Source of the DNA: an uncultured Acetatifactor sp.
GTDB lineage: Bacteria; Bacillota; Clostridia; Lachnospirales; Lachnospiraceae
Assembly (NCBI GenBank): GCA_910584375.1
Contig: CAJUAH010000013.1
Coordinates: 1-64,000, forward strand
Length of the DNA: 64,000 nucleotides
Direction: 5' to 3'
A program made the translations under genes and the position numbers. The notes under the pieces were generated by a model. The model made no database searches. It was given only the letters and a program-made list of their open reading frames with translations, and was not told the DNA's origin. Positions 1 to 7,244 of this stretch are shown one piece after another. Numbering within the stretch: position 1 is the stretch's first letter; each line of letters begins with the position of its first letter.

Positions 1-340
1 CTTGTATGGCGTCCATGCTTTGGGCCAGGGCGGTGTCGTAGGAGGGGATGTCGTTTATGAGTTTGTTCAGGATGGCGTCCATACTGCTGATGGTTTCCTG
101 GTAGATGTCCTTCCGCAGTCTGCCGGACAGGGTGTCGATGTCGGAGCCCAGCGCGCCTACTTTGTATTCTGCGTCTATGCCGTTGTAGATGGAGGCGATG
201 GCGGCGATGGAGGTTTCCATCTTCTGGCTGATGGCGATGGCCTGGGTCAGGATGGCTTTTCCCTGGGTGAGGAGTTCGCTTAGAGCGTTAATGTCGAAGG
301 CTCGGTCCCGGTCTATGGATACATTGTTATGGTTTTTCAT
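1..340 (-). CDS. Hypothetical helical protein, 3' end cut by window edge
   Basis: Reading the minus strand from the ATG at 340 gives 113 open codons that run off the left edge, so only the N-terminus is seen (MKNHNNVSIDRDRAF...). The stretch is rich in Ala, Ile, Leu and Ser, has no Cys or signal peptide, and should be mostly alpha-helical. A GAGGGGG ribosome-binding site lies about 9 bases upstream. It has the same strand as the spoVA genes but is separated from them by 187 bases and has its own candidate promoter. The size and helix pattern recall small WXG100/LXG-like helical proteins, but no defining motif is visible, so no function is assigned. Confidence 0.75.
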   Translation of the reverse strand, partial: MKNHNNVSIDRDRAFDINALSELLTQGKAILTQAIAISQKMETSIAAIASIYNGIDAEYKVGALGSDIDTLSGRLRKDIYQETISSMDAILNKLINDIPSYDTALAQSMDAIQ

Positions 341-369
341 GTTGTGTTTCCCCCTCATTTTATCCGATT

Positions 370-398
370 ACTTTAAGGCAGTTTCTATTTTACCTCAA
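370..398 (-). promoter_or_regulatory. Candidate sigma-A promoter for the edge gene
   Basis: On the minus strand TTGAGG (398-393) is followed after exactly 17 bases by TAAAGT (375-370), about 30 bases before the ATG at 340. This is a motif match only. Confidence 0.4.
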
Positions 399-527
399 GT
401 CTGTACTTATTACCTTCCATAGCCCTCCTGCAGAACCCGGGATTTAGTCATTCACTTCTCTCCAAACTGTAGGCCATGCTCTTTTATCTACTGTAACATG
501 CATTTTTTTGATTGTAAACATCAATTT

Positions 528-986
528 TCATCCCCAAATGCCCAGTAGTTTCCCAATATAGTACCCCAGCCCCAGCAGCCAGCTGGCAAAGATGCCGTAC
601 AAAATTACCGGCCCGGCGATGGTGAATATCTTGCAGCCCACGCCGAACACCTGGCCTTCCTTTTTGTACTCGATGGCGGGGGCTGCCACAGAGTTGGCAA
701 AGCCGGTGATGGGTACCAGCGCTCCGGCTCCCCCCCATTTGACGATCTTGGGATAGAGGTTAAAACCTGTGAGCACCACGGAACACAGCACCAGGAGCAG
801 GGAACACCAACTGCCCGCGCTCTGCTTGTCCAGTCCCAGTTTTTCACAGTAATTCAGGATAAACTGCCCGATACAGCATATGATGCCACCTGTTATGAAT
901 GCTTTCAGCATCTGCAATCCCAGATTGTGGGTGGGCGTCACCTTTTTTACGTACTTTTCATAGTCCTGTTTTTGTTGTTCGTTCAT
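528..986 (-). CDS. spoVAC: Stage V sporulation protein AC
   Basis: 152-residue membrane protein of the SpoVAC family, part of the SpoVA complex that moves Ca-dipicolinate into the forespore and releases it in germination. Hydrophobic segments occupy about residues 25-45, 55-78 and 112-148; the loop with 'GALVPITGFANSVAAPAIEYKKEG' character is the family hallmark. An upstream in-frame extension to 1214 is open, but its residues look like the reverse frame of spoVAB; the start at 986 (MNEQQKQDY) has an AAGGAAAGG ribosome-binding site and fits the family length. It follows spoVAB with 52 bases between. The usual next genes spoVAD and spoVAE are not in the 527 bases that remain. Confidence 0.93.
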   Translation of the reverse strand: MNEQQKQDYEKYVKKVTPTHNLGLQMLKAFITGGIICCIGQFILNYCEKLGLDKQSAGSWCSLLLVLCSVVLTGFNLYPKIVKWGGAGALVPITGFANSVAAPAIEYKKEGQVFGVGCKIFTIAGPVILYGIFASWLLGLGYYIGKLLGIWG

Positions 987-1038
987 ATCTCTGCACCTTT
1001 CCTTTCTTACATTCCATATGCAACATACCTGCGTCCTT

Positions 1039-1530
1039 TTACCCGCCTGCGGTTCTGTGCAGCTCTTGCCAGAAATAGAGCATCGAGCCGCAGAACTTTC
1101 CCACGGCCATGGCCAGCACCGCGCATCCCAGGCCGTGGCGGAAAGATATCCGCCGGGTAAATATGGGAATGCTGTCCAACATCTCCGCGATGGCCAGGGC
1201 CAGGCATCCCACAAACATACCGTAAAACAAACCGGACACGCTTAAGAATCCCTGCCCCAGCGCGTTCCACAGCCATGCAAGCGACGGCAGGCTCTCTTCC
1301 AGCCATGCGCCGATCTGCAGATAGCGGTGGAAAATGCTGAATATGCAGCCCACGATGGTTCCCACCATCACCATATCCTCATAGAGCCATATCTCTCTGG
1401 CGGAATGGGTCTTGCCGGCAAAACGGGGGATCAACCCCACCGCGCTGAGTACGGTAAATACCCCTGCCGCCGCCAGCATCCCAAAGCTCAGGCCAGCCAG
1501 CGCCAGCACACACCACATGACCGTCCCCAT
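1039..1530 (-). CDS. spoVAB: Stage V sporulation protein AB
   Basis: 163-residue membrane protein matching SpoVAB. Four to five hydrophobic segments are visible (about residues 5-30, 50-70, 80-112, 130-155) with the family's 'EDMVMVGTIVG' and 'SGLFYGMFVGCLA' stretches. It is part of the SpoVA dipicolinate channel made in the forespore. Its ATG shares one base with the stop of spoVAA (TGATG at 1532-1528), so the two genes are translationally coupled. Followed by spoVAC. Confidence 0.92.
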   Translation of the reverse strand: MGTVMWCVLALAGLSFGMLAAAGVFTVLSAVGLIPRFAGKTHSAREIWLYEDMVMVGTIVGCIFSIFHRYLQIGAWLEESLPSLAWLWNALGQGFLSVSGLFYGMFVGCLALAIAEMLDSIPIFTRRISFRHGLGCAVLAMAVGKFCGSMLYFWQELHRTAGG

Positions 1531-2291
1531 CAGGCGTCCACCTCCTTGCCTTCCCGGCCCGCGGTATCTACCAGCGCCTTATTGACGTCTTCCTCATAAT
1601 TGCGCATGGACACTTCTATGGGCGTGGGATCCTTGGTAATGCGTCTGCCGCCGATATGATTGAAGAAAACGATGATTCCCAGCGCCAATCCCAGGCTGTA
1701 GGCCACCTCCAGCACATTCAGCCCTCCCGGCTCCGCTCCCATGGCAATCCGATAAATTTCCGTAAACACGTCATTGATACCCACATCATTGTGAAAAGCG
1801 ATGATCGTAAATCCGGTACCGAAAAAGCTGACCAGACAGACCAGCGCCGTTTTAATCCACTGTTTCGCGCCTTTATACTTGGGCACTCTGACCCGTTCCA
1901 ACACCACATCCGCCTCTCCCACGGACTGTACGGTGATGCCCGGACAGGCCTCCTCCATCAGGGCAATGATCTTGAGCACGCTGACCACGCAGCGCTGTTG
2001 ATGCGCCCGCCCCGTCCACGGCCTTTTTCCGTTTCCTCCGGCCTGGCTGCCTCCGTTCTTGCCTCCTCCAGTCCGGCTGTCTCCGTTCTTGCCTCCTCTG
2101 ACCCGGCTGCCTCCGGTCCTGCCCCCTTCGGCTTGCTCCTCCTGCGTGAAATGATGTACCTTAACTGCCTTGCACTTGGCCAGAATCTGCTGATCCGTAC
2201 ACTGTAAGGAGCCTATATCCTTCAAAAACACGTCTTCATTCTGACACTCTACATTGCGGTCGCATTTCAAATATACAGTGGCGTTTGGCAT
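1530..2291 (-). CDS. spoVAA: Stage V sporulation protein AA with Gly-rich repeat insert
   Basis: 253-residue SpoVAA homologue, first gene of the spoVA run. Residues 1-50 form the N-terminal cytoplasmic domain (MPNATVYLKCDRN..., with the 'V.L.DI..' pattern). About residues 52-95 are a Gly/Arg/Lys/Asn-rich linker encoded by a 30-bp tandem repeat. From about 100 the family fold resumes, with membrane segments near 150-170 and 190-215, the second carrying 'YSLGLALGIIVFFNHIGGRRITKDPTPIEVEM'-like family residues. The linker makes it longer than the roughly 206 residues usual in Bacillus. A candidate forespore promoter lies upstream, and a terminator separates it from the GH25 gene. Confidence 0.9.
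   Translation of the reverse strand: MPNATVYLKCDRNVECQNEDVFLKDIGSLQCTDQQILAKCKAVKVHHFTQEEQAEGGRTGGSRVRGGKNGDSRTGGGKNGGSQAGGNGKRPWTGRAHQQRCVVSVLKIIALMEEACPGITVQSVGEADVVLERVRVPKYKGAKQWIKTALVCLVSFFGTGFTIIAFHNDVGINDVFTEIYRIAMGAEPGGLNVLEVAYSLGLALGIIVFFNHIGGRRITKDPTPIEVSMRNYEEDVNKALVDTAGREGKEVDA
2045..2134. repeat. 30-bp tandem repeat inside spoVAA (3 units)
   Basis: Three successive 30-base units start at 2045, 2075 and 2105 with 'GGCTG(C/T)CTCCG' and diverge only in the last unit. The period is a multiple of three, so it adds 10-residue Gly-rich blocks to SpoVAA without breaking the frame. Confidence 0.85.
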
Positions 2292-2373
2292 GATTCTTCC
2301 GATCCTTTCCAGTCCTTAACTCTCCGTTTTTGCCTTACTCTGACAACAGCGGATTTATTTCTAAGGTTTCGCT

Positions 2374-2404
2374 TATTCATGCCCAGATCCGTGCGGACTT
2401 ATAC
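2374..2404 (-). promoter_or_regulatory. Candidate sigma-F/sigma-G promoter for spoVA
   Basis: On the minus strand GTATA (2404-2400) is followed after 15 bases by GGGCATGAATA (2384-2374). This is close to forespore consensus elements (GTATA and GG..A/CAT..TA types). It lies about 83 bases before the spoVAA ATG, where a sigma-G-type promoter is expected because this spoVA run is cut off from sigF by a terminator. The rest of the 303-base gap 2292-2594 holds only this and the GH25 terminator. Confidence 0.4.
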
Positions 2405-2488
2405 CGAATCGCAGAACCTTTCTTTTTTCAAAACAGCTCTATACGGCAGCAAACGTTCACATCGCTGTGTGCGCGCGCAAAACAAAGG

Positions 2489-2534
2489 AAAAAACCTCAG
2501 GCGGACAAATGTTTCCATGTCCGCTTGAGGTTTA
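2489..2534 (-). terminator. Rho-independent terminator after GH25 gene
   Basis: A stem of about 15 bp (AACCTCA.GCGGACA with its complement at 2518-2532) is followed on the minus strand by a run of six T. It ends the GH25 transcript 60 bases past its stop. Confidence 0.85.
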
Positions 2535-2594
2535 TAAATGCTTTTACCTTACAATACTCATACGCCGTGTCTGCCGGGCCCGCCAGACCGCTCG

Positions 2595-3767
2595 CTATTC
2601 CCACATTTTAAACGCGATATTCATATCCACTTCCCCGCTGATCCCGTTTATATTGCCTTTCTCGGAGTACTGCCATACGCCGTAATCATAGGGATAGTAC
2701 AGATCCTCGCCATAATAGGCAAACCACCTGTCATAGTTTTGCAACCGGTCCAGCTCCAGCAATAGCAGCGCCGTCTCCATGTTGTGATAGAACATGGGCT
2801 TGTATCCCGCCGCCTCTATGGTGTCCAAAAAGGCGATGGTCACGTCTGTGCGCTCCTGGGGCGTCAGTTGGTTCATCCGCGCCGTGCTGCTGCCTACCTT
2901 CTCCACGTCAAACACTACAGGACACTCAATATTGTAGGGCGCGATCCGCTCCAGCACAAAATTGGCCTCCTCTATGGCCTCCTCCACGGTGACGGCCTGG
3001 GTAAAGAAGTATACGCCCACCTTTATGCCATGCTGCAGCGCTCCCTGTATATTGGCCTGAAAAGTTTCGTCCTCCACCAGCTTGCCGCTCTCATAACCGC
3101 GCAGCCCCAGCCGCAGAAAGACAAATTCCACGCCGTCCGCCGCCACTTTCTCCCAGTCTATCCTTCCCTGATACTTGGACACGTCGATCCCCATATGGGA
3201 CACCACCTGTCCGTTCTCCACATATTGGAAACGTCCGTTTTCCAATATCTGAAGATTCTCCTGTACATAACTGTGCAGCGGCAGATCCCTCTGAATCGGC
3301 ACAAAATGATACTTGCCGCCGCTGACCAGCACAATATCGTCGGGATACAGCGGGCGCAGTGTTTCCAGCGCGGATTGACCGTCCGCCAGCTGTACTCTTA
3401 TCCCTCCAAGAATCTCCTCCTGCTGGTTGTTCAGCGCCGCCTCCACAGCCTGCTCATTGTCCGCCTGGGCACGGGCCACAGCCTCCGCCACCTTTTGATC
3501 CAGCTCCTCCTGGGTATACATATTTCCCCCTGCCGTCATGGCGCCGCCCATAGTCTGCTGGAGCATCGCGTCCGTCTCTCCCGTCTTGGAGTCAATCCAT
3601 GAATAAACGGCGATTGCCAGTATCATGACCAGAAATAATCCGCCAAACGCCACGGCCAATCCTACAAAATAGGAAATGGTATTCTTTCTCCTCAGTCGTT
3701 TCCTGCGCAGTCTGCTCTCTTCATCATAGGGGCTGGCCTGCGCGCCCGTCCTGTTCTCTTCGTTCAT
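2595..3767 (-). CDS. Membrane-anchored GH25 lysozyme-like protein
   Basis: 390 residues. A basic N-terminus precedes one membrane span (about 36-60), then a coiled-coil-prone Gln/Glu/Ala linker (about 100-140), then a GH25 muramidase domain from about 190 to the end. GH25 signatures seen are 'MGIDVSKYQGRIDW' (catalytic Asp), 'VFLRLGLRGY', and 'CPVVFDVEKV' with the second acidic pair. The family hydrolyses peptidoglycan muramic acid bonds; the anchor predicts action at the outer membrane face. It lies between sigF and spoVAA on the same strand but is bracketed by terminators, so it is its own unit. A role in the spore or septum is suggested only by position. Start chosen at MNEENRTG (GGGAG ribosome-binding site). 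Confidence 0.9.
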   Translation of the reverse strand: MNEENRTGAQASPYDEESRLRRKRLRRKNTISYFVGLAVAFGGLFLVMILAIAVYSWIDSKTGETDAMLQQTMGGAMTAGGNMYTQEELDQKVAEAVARAQADNEQAVEAALNNQQEEILGGIRVQLADGQSALETLRPLYPDDIVLVSGGKYHFVPIQRDLPLHSYVQENLQILENGRFQYVENGQVVSHMGIDVSKYQGRIDWEKVAADGVEFVFLRLGLRGYESGKLVEDETFQANIQGALQHGIKVGVYFFTQAVTVEEAIEEANFVLERIAPYNIECPVVFDVEKVGSSTARMNQLTPQERTDVTIAFLDTIEAAGYKPMFYHNMETALLLLELDRLQNYDRWFAYYGEDLYYPYDYGVWQYSEKGNINGISGEVDMNIAFKMWE

Positions 3768-3868
3768 CTCGTACTCCCATCTTTATGTGCGATCCGGCTA
3801 CATATCTACTATAATCGAATTTATGTGGATTGGGAAGAGAGAATACATAAAATTTATGATTTTTTAAG

Positions 3869-3901
3869 GAAAAAGCGCTGGCAGTTTATTCCACTGCCAG
3901 C
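3869..3901 (-). terminator. Terminator overlapping the sigF stop codon
   Basis: A perfect 9-bp stem GCTGGCAGT/ACTGCCAGC (3877-3885 with 3893-3901) followed by TTTTT on the minus strand. The 5' arm contains the last sense codons of sigF, and the stop is in the loop. Confidence 0.88.
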
Positions 3902-4641
3902 TGCCGCATGTGCAGCAGGATCTTTTTTTCCAGACGGCTCACCTGTACCTGGCTGATTCCCAGAATATCGGCCACTTCAGTCTGGGTATGATTGCGGTAA
4001 TAACGCAACACGATTAGCTGCCGCTCCTGCTCCTTCAGGGTGGAGAGGAGCTGCTGGAGCAGCAGATGATCGATCAGACTGTCTTTCTCCGGATCCTGGC
4101 TGCCCGCGCTGACGCTGCCGCAGCCCGCCGGACCGGAGGCCACCTTGTCCACCAGATAGATCTCGCTGCCGTCATCCTGGTATATGGAAGAATAGATGGA
4201 CTCCACCCGGGTCTCAGACTCCATGGCCAGCACGATATCCTCCGGCTCTATCCCTGTCTCATGGGCGATCTCCTGGATTCCCGGCTCCCGTCCCAGCGCT
4301 CCCTGCAGCCTGGCTCTGGCAGCCCTGATCTTCACCGCCCTCTCCTTGAGGGTTCTGGACACTTTCACCGGCCCGTCGTCTCTGAGAAACCGCTTGATCT
4401 CCCCGGTGATCATCGGCACCGCGTAGGTGGAGAATTTTACATTGTAGGACAGATCAAACTTGTCCACCGCCTTCATCAGACCGATGGCGCCGATCTGGAA
4501 CAGATCCTCCGGCTCCACGCCCCTCCCCAGGAAACGCCGGACGATGGTATGTACCAATCCCAGATTTTTCTCTATCAGTACTTCTCTCGCTTCTTTATCA
4601 CCAGCCTGTGATCTCGCTATCAGCACTGATACTTCTTCCAT
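3886..4641 (-). CDS. sigF: Forespore sigma factor sigma-F
   Basis: 251-residue sigma-70-family factor, close to the usual 255. Region 2 (about 20-95) shows 'NLGLVHTIVRRF', 'DLFQIGAIGLMKAVDKFD' and 'FSTYAVPMITGEIKRFLRDDGPVKVSR', typical of sporulation sigma factors. Region 4 (about 200-250) carries 'LKEQERQLIVLRYYRNHTQTEVADILGISQVQVSR', the helix-turn-helix for the -35 box. A Gly/Ser-rich stretch near 170-185 is longer than in B. subtilis. It starts 4 bases after spoIIAB. By family knowledge it is held inactive by SpoIIAB and released by dephosphorylated SpoIIAA. Confidence 0.96.
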   Translation of the reverse strand: MEEVSVLIARSQAGDKEAREVLIEKNLGLVHTIVRRFLGRGVEPEDLFQIGAIGLMKAVDKFDLSYNVKFSTYAVPMITGEIKRFLRDDGPVKVSRTLKERAVKIRAARARLQGALGREPGIQEIAHETGIEPEDIVLAMESETRVESIYSSIYQDDGSEIYLVDKVASGPAGCGSVSAGSQDPEKDSLIDHLLLQQLLSTLKEQERQLIVLRYYRNHTQTEVADILGISQVQVSRLEKKILLHMRQLAVE

Positions 4642-4645
4642 GCGC

Positions 4646-5194
4646 TCAAATCTCCTCCTCTATCAGGGGATAGGTTCCGAGCTTTTTTGTCATATGCACC
4701 ACGGTTCCCCGCCCCGGCTCGCTGCGCACCTCCAGTTCATCCATGAACGCCTCCATAAAGGCGAATCCCATGCCCGAGCGATCGTACTCCGGTTTGGTGG
4801 TATACAGCGGTTCCATGGCCTGTTCCACATTTTCCATACCCTTGCCGTGGTCCTCCACTTCTATCCGCAGTACATCCTTCTCCAGACTGCACCGCAGCCG
4901 CACCTTGCCCGGATGAATGATCAGATAGGCCGGCTGGCTGTTGCCGTGTTTACCGTAGCCGTATACATTGTCATAGCCATGGATGATGGCGTTGGTCACT
5001 GCCTCCGACACGGCTGTCTTGATATCCGCCACCTCCTCCAGAGTGGGATTCAGATGAGCCACAAAGGCCGCTACCGCCACTCTGGCAAAGCTCTCGTTGA
5101 CGGATACCGCGTCGAACTCCATGCTCATCTCATTCCTCCAGGGCGCTCTCTCTGTCACGCCCCCCGTCTGCTGTAAATCCTTTTCCACTGTCAT
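4646..5194 (-). CDS. spoIIAB: Anti-sigma-F factor / serine kinase SpoIIAB
   Basis: GHKL-fold kinase that binds sigma-F and phosphorylates SpoIIAA. Visible are the N box 'EAVTNAIIHGY', the G1 box 'VEDHGKGM' and 'TTKPEYDRSGMGFAFMEAFMD'. Two starts are possible. The ATG at 5194 has an AGGAGGAGAGG site that overlaps the spoIIAA stop, and gives 182 residues. The ATG at 5128 has GGAGG six bases upstream and gives 160 residues, nearer the usual 146. The residues just before the inner start (RNEM) resemble the B. subtilis N-terminus (KNEM), which favours an upstream start. It lies between spoIIAA (14 bases) and sigF (4 bases). Confidence 0.95.
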   Translation of the reverse strand: MTVEKDLQQTGGVTERAPWRNEMSMEFDAVSVNESFARVAVAAFVAHLNPTLEEVADIKTAVSEAVTNAIIHGYDNVYGYGKHGNSQPAYLIIHPGKVRLRCSLEKDVLRIEVEDHGKGMENVEQAMEPLYTTKPEYDRSGMGFAFMEAFMDELEVRSEPGRGTVVHMTKKLGTYPLIEEEI

Positions 5195-5208
5195 ATAAAC
5201 CTCTCCTC

Positions 5209-5514
5209 CTAGTCCATGATCTCGATCAACTTGTTCAGTCCCGCCACCCGCAGGATCCTGCGGATCTGCGGGTCGGCGTGGATGACAAATACTTTGCCGC
5301 CAAAACAGACGATCTTTTTGTATCTGCCCATGATAATGCCGATCCCCGAGGAATCCATGAACCGGGTATCCTCAAAATCAAACACTATGTTTTCCACTTC
5401 CTCCCGCAGTATATAACTGTCCGCCCTCTCACAGATATAAGACGACTTGTGATGATCCACCTCCTCCGGCAGCTTTACCATCAAACAATTGTCAATGACC
5501 TGAAAATCATCCAT
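5209..5514 (-). CDS. spoIIAA: Anti-anti-sigma factor SpoIIAA
   Basis: 101-residue STAS-domain protein that binds SpoIIAB when unphosphorylated and so frees sigma-F. The phosphorylation site is 'FMDSSGIGIIMGRYK' (Ser near residue 57). A longer frame opens at 5550, but MDDFQVIDN at 5514 has a strong GGAGGAGG site and fits the family length of about 117. First gene of the spoIIA operon. It starts only 35 bases after a terminator that closes the TPR gene. I looked for a sigma-H promoter in 5515-5624 and did not find a convincing one. Confidence 0.95.
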   Translation of the reverse strand: MDDFQVIDNCLMVKLPEEVDHHKSSYICERADSYILREEVENIVFDFEDTRFMDSSGIGIIMGRYKKIVCFGGKVFVIHADPQIRRILRVAGLNKLIEIMD

Positions 5515-5548
5515 TCCCTTACCTCCTCCATTCCGCTCCACTCCACGC

Positions 5549-5582
5549 AAAAAGAGAACACATCCTTTCCGATATGTTCTCT
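5549..5582 (-). terminator. Terminator after TPR gene
   Basis: AGAGAACA and TGTTCTCT arms (5553-5560 with 5575-5582) and a TTTTT tail on the minus strand. It closes the valS-folC-TPR transcript and insulates spoIIAA. Confidence 0.85.
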
Positions 5583-5624
5583 TGTCCTTGGTAGCTTATT
5601 TAGTTTTTCAAAAGGTATCTTATC

Positions 5625-7067
5625 TTACTGCCCGTTCTTAAGTCTGTTGAGGATCTGCCTCGCCGTAGTGGCGCGATCCCGCATCGGGTATATCTCTATA
5701 AATTTCTCCAACGCGACGATGGCATCTTCCCCCCGTCCCACGCTGTCATAACACCGTCCCAGATCATAATAGGGATCGCCGTTTTCCGGATCGTACTCCA
5801 CCGCTTTTTCCAGAGGGGCTATGGCGTCCTGAAAACTGTTCGTCAGATAAAGCGGATGCCCTATATTATAGTAGACTACGCTCATATGGGGGCCAATGGC
5901 CGAAAACAGCATCTGGTACAGATTCCGGAAGGCCTCGGGGGCTTCCTCCAGCACCATACCCGCCTCAATCTGCTCCAGCATATCCGCCGTCTCCTGGATA
6001 CCCTGGTTGCGCCCTTCGCTGTTCTCCGCCTCCTGCATGGCGGTGAGATACCGGCTGGCGGCGTTCAACAGCTGCTCCATGGACTGCAAAGTGCCGTCCG
6101 TACCCGCGTAGCGATCCAGTTCGGTCTGCAAGTCCACTCTCTGCTGCTCAATATTCTTTATCTGGTTCTCCAGATCCGTTATCATATTGTTCTTGGCGTC
6201 GATCTCGTTGGATATCTCAGTAATCTTCTGCTGAGAATCGTGGAGCACGTTGGTGCGCACCGACGGAACCACCAGAAAGTACATGACGGCCGCCCCGATC
6301 GCCAGGCCCAGAAAAATGTTGAGCAGCGTGCCCACACCGCTGCGCTTGGGCTCTTTCAGTCCCTTGGGCTGGATTAGCAGTTCGTTGTCCGCCTGATAGC
6401 GCACGGACTCCTCCCTGTCCTTGCGCCGACTGATCTTGCCCGTCTCGTCCGGCGCCAGCATCCGATCCACTTCCCGCATATAAGTGAGCGTCTGGATATT
6501 GTTGCGATCCATCTCCGCGCATTTCACCAGTTCCCGTTTCGCCTTGTCCCACTGCTCGCTGTCCATATACAGCAGCGCCAGCAGCTGGTGGGCGCGAATA
6601 AATTTGGGGTTCATGGACAGCACCTTGCGCAGCTGAATCACCGCCAGATCCCTGCTGTCCTGCCTGCAGTACGCAAGCGCCTGATTATACTTTTTGATCG
6701 TCTGGTTGATGGCGTCCAGCCGTGACGCGCTGGCCTGGATCATATTGATATAGTCGTCCGCAATATTTTTATCTGGACGGGTATTTTTACTGATCACCCA
6801 CTCGCTGAGAGCCGCCACGGTCTCTCCCATCTCAAAGTACACCAGACCCAGCAGATTGCGGGCCTCGATATTGTTCTTATTGAATTTCAGGCTCTGCCGC
6901 AGACTGGTGACGGCCCCGGTCAGATCCCGGAGATTGGCCCTTGCCAGTCCCTCATTGTAATACAGATTGGACAGAATCATTATCCTTTTATATAAAGACA
7001 CATCCACCCCGCACGAAGTACAATAATCATGCTCCGACAAGTGGCAGCCACAGTTATAACAAAACAT
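5625..7067 (-). CDS. Zinc-ribbon, TPR-repeat membrane protein
   Basis: 480 residues with a clear modular layout. Residues 2-20 form a zinc ribbon (FCYNCGC...YCTSCG, four Cys). Residues 25-210 contain about four TPR-like repeats ('AEARNLLGLVYFEMGE', 'AHQLLALLYMDSEQWDKA'). One membrane span lies near 245-268, a coiled coil near 280-330, and a second TPR pair at the C-terminus ('YYNIGHPLYLTNSFQDAIAPLEKAVEYDPENGDPYYDLGRCYDSVGRGEDA'-type pattern). This arrangement is common in Clostridia; its function is not known to me. A scaffold role is inference. It follows the 49-residue ORF by 27 bases and has an AGGAGG site. Confidence 0.88.
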   Translation of the reverse strand: MFCYNCGCHLSEHDYCTSCGVDVSLYKRIMILSNLYYNEGLARANLRDLTGAVTSLRQSLKFNKNNIEARNLLGLVYFEMGETVAALSEWVISKNTRPDKNIADDYINMIQASASRLDAINQTIKKYNQALAYCRQDSRDLAVIQLRKVLSMNPKFIRAHQLLALLYMDSEQWDKAKRELVKCAEMDRNNIQTLTYMREVDRMLAPDETGKISRRKDREESVRYQADNELLIQPKGLKEPKRSGVGTLLNIFLGLAIGAAVMYFLVVPSVRTNVLHDSQQKITEISNEIDAKNNMITDLENQIKNIEQQRVDLQTELDRYAGTDGTLQSMEQLLNAASRYLTAMQEAENSEGRNQGIQETADMLEQIEAGMVLEEAPEAFRNLYQMLFSAIGPHMSVVYYNIGHPLYLTNSFQDAIAPLEKAVEYDPENGDPYYDLGRCYDSVGRGEDAIVALEKFIEIYPMRDRATTARQILNRLKNGQ

Positions 7068-7094
7068 GCTGTTCCTCCTGCTTATCCTGCGATA

Positions 7095-7244
7095 TCACTG
7101 TTCCTCAGTCTGCTGTACTTCCTGGAGCATCCGCACCAGCAGGTCCGCCATATCGGTCAGATCCTGATTGTAAATGGACTCCTCCGCGTCCTCCACCTCC
7201 AGGCTGGGCCGGAATTTCTTCAGTTCTTCCTCAAAATTGATCAT
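7095..7244 (-). CDS. 49-residue acidic protein overlapping folC
   Basis: Short minus-strand gene starting MINFEEELKKFRPSLEVEDA and ending VQQTEEQ-stop. Its ATG lies inside the end of folC (14-base overlap), with AGAGGT four bases before it, and its stop is 27 bases before the TPR gene. It is highly acidic and amphipathic-helical, with no Cys and no membrane span. Tight packing between two real genes and a good ribosome-binding site support translation. I do not recognise the family. Confidence 0.65.
   Translation of the reverse strand: MINFEEELKKFRPSLEVEDAEESIYNQDLTDMADLLVRMLQEVQQTEEQ

Noticed and set aside
5515..5624. Sigma-H promoter before spoIIAA
   Set aside because: An AGGA-type -35 is present but no GAAT -10 at proper spacing.
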